The notes under the pieces are model-generated. The model searched no databases. It was not told where the DNA came from and saw only the letters and a program-made list of their open reading frames with translations. Made by a program: the position numbers and the translations under genes. Positions 5,901-6,413 of a stretch of DNA of 6,413 nucleotides are shown here, in pieces. Every line of letters starts with the position of its first letter. Position 1 is the stretch's first letter. The DNA comes from JANLQX01 sp043775075 (lineage in GTDB: Bacteria; Actinomycetota; Acidimicrobiia; Acidimicrobiales; JANYDT01): the NCBI GenBank assembly GCA_043775075.1, contig JAYVSS010000279.1:1-6413 (forward strand), given 5' to 3'.

Positions 5901-5905
5901 CTCCT
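5901..5905 (-). promoter_or_regulatory. rpsI ribosome binding site
   Basis: AGGAG on the minus strand lies 6 bases before the GTG at 5894 and immediately after the rplM stop codon (5908-5910). It supports the GTG as the true start. Confidence 0.88.
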
Positions 5906-5907
5906 GC

Positions 5908-6357
5908 TCAGGAGGCCCGGCGGGCCTGGGGGAAGTCGACCTTGACCGGCGCCTGGGCGCCGTGGGGATGGGCGGGGCCTGCGTAGACCTTCAGCTTCTT
6001 GATCATTTGGCGGCCGAGCGAGTTCTTCGGCAGCATGCCCTTGACGGTGATCCGGATCAATTCTTCCGGCTTCGTGGCGAGCATTTCGGCGTAGGACCGG
6101 CTACGCAGACCACCCGGGTAACCGGAATAGCGCTGGTAGAACGTGGAGTCGGCCTTTTTGGTGTCGAAAGCGACCTTCTCGGCGTTGATGATGATGATGT
6201 GATCACCGGTATCCACGTGGGGCGTGAAGATCGCCTTGTGCTTGCCCCGAAGACGCGATGCCACTTCGGTGCCGAGGCGGCCAAGGGTCATACCGGTGGC
6301 GTCGACTTCGAGCCACGCCCGTTGAATATCTGCTGCTTTTGGGGTAAACGTCGACAC
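5908..6357 (-). CDS. rplM: 50S ribosomal protein L13 (uL13)
   Basis: uL13 is an early-assembling protein of the large ribosomal subunit. The 149-residue product matches the usual length of about 145. Visible family features are RAWLEVDATGMTLGRLGTEVA (13-33), the loop FTPHVDTGDHIIIINAEKV (44-62), YQRYSGYPGGLRS (74-86), the signature VKGMLPKNSLGRQMIKKLKVY (105-125) and the terminal GPAHPHGAQAP (127-137). The start is GTG at 6357, supported by AAGGA 8 bases upstream. It is first in the visible unit, 13 bases ahead of rpsI, as in most bacteria. The sequence upstream is cut by the window edge, so whether another gene precedes it is unknown. Confidence 0.98.
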   Translation of the reverse strand: MSTFTPKAADIQRAWLEVDATGMTLGRLGTEVASRLRGKHKAIFTPHVDTGDHIIIINAEKVAFDTKKADSTFYQRYSGYPGGLRSRSYAEMLATKPEELIRITVKGMLPKNSLGRQMIKKLKVYAGPAHPHGAQAPVKVDFPQARRAS

Positions 6358-6365
6358 CGATTTCG

Positions 6366-6370
6366 TCCTT
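6366..6370 (-). promoter_or_regulatory. rplM ribosome binding site
   Basis: AAGGA on the minus strand lies 8 bases before the GTG at 6357 and fixes that codon as the start. An ATG-TAA pair overlaps its upstream edge, but this is most likely chance. Confidence 0.82.
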
Positions 6371-6377
6371 ACATCTC

Positions 6378-6407
6378 TTTACAACCGAGCGATTTTGCTC
6401 GACCCAA
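6378..6407 (-). promoter_or_regulatory. Weak rplM promoter candidate with an inverted repeat in the spacer
   Basis: On the minus strand TTGGGT (6407-6402, three of six bases to TTGACA) is separated by 18 bases from TGTAAA (6383-6378, four of six to TATAAT). The spacer holds the inverted repeat CGAGC-AAAATC-GCTCG (6401-6386). A start near 6372 would give a leader of about 15 bases containing the ribosome binding site. The repeat could instead be a small leader hairpin or the end of an upstream terminator. All of this rests on position and weak matches. Confidence 0.3.
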
Positions 6408-6413
6408 CACGCG

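Noticed and set aside
5190..5945. Plus-strand frame of 251 codons across glmM, the terminator and rpsI
   Set aside because: It runs antisense through two certain genes and an intergenic hairpin, and its composition is typical of a shadow frame.
6369..6374. Minimal ATG-TAA upstream reading frame before rplM
   Set aside because: Start-stop pairs are frequent by chance, and it overlaps the Shine-Dalgarno sequence of rplM rather than having a convincing one of its own.

Overview
The window carries six genes, all on the minus strand. In transcription order (high to low coordinates) they are rplM (ribosomal protein uL13), rpsI (uS9), glmM (phosphoglucosamine mutase), an AAA+ ATPase of unknown role, a small protein of unknown function, and glmS (glucosamine-6-phosphate synthase). 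Three things suggest a high-GC member of the Actinomycetota: the rplM-rpsI-glmM...glmS order is a common actinobacterial arrangement, most of the window is GC-rich, and there are GTG and TTG starts. A lineage such as Acidimicrobiia is possible, but that is an inference from gene order and general protein character, not a placement.

Region by region: positions 6358-6413 hold the upstream region of rplM, with a clear ribosome binding site and a weak promoter-like pair flanking a small inverted repeat. rplM and rpsI are 13 bases apart and form a tight ribosomal pair. A good hairpin with a short T-run follows rpsI and probably ends or attenuates that unit. glmM follows. After a 51-base gap comes a 456-residue ATPase with an N-terminal winged-helix region, visibly poorer in G+C than its neighbours. 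Next is a 122-residue protein with a small beta-rich core and a basic C-terminal tail. A 174-base leader with three consecutive hairpins then precedes glmS. After glmS there is a large stem-loop without a T-run, and then 17 perfect TTTGG repeats that run off the left edge of the window.

The two enzymes belong to one pathway. GlmS makes glucosamine-6-phosphate from fructose-6-phosphate and glutamine, and GlmM isomerises it to glucosamine-1-phosphate, which GlmU would convert to UDP-GlcNAc for peptidoglycan. The ATPase and the small protein lie between these enzymes on the same strand. Nothing in their sequences shows a direct link to amino-sugar synthesis.

Most of the window is ordinary housekeeping sequence. 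The parts that deserve a second look are the pentanucleotide repeat, the winged-helix AAA+ ATPase with its composition shift, the small unknown protein, and the structured glmS leader. No mobile element, tRNA, rRNA or CRISPR array is visible.
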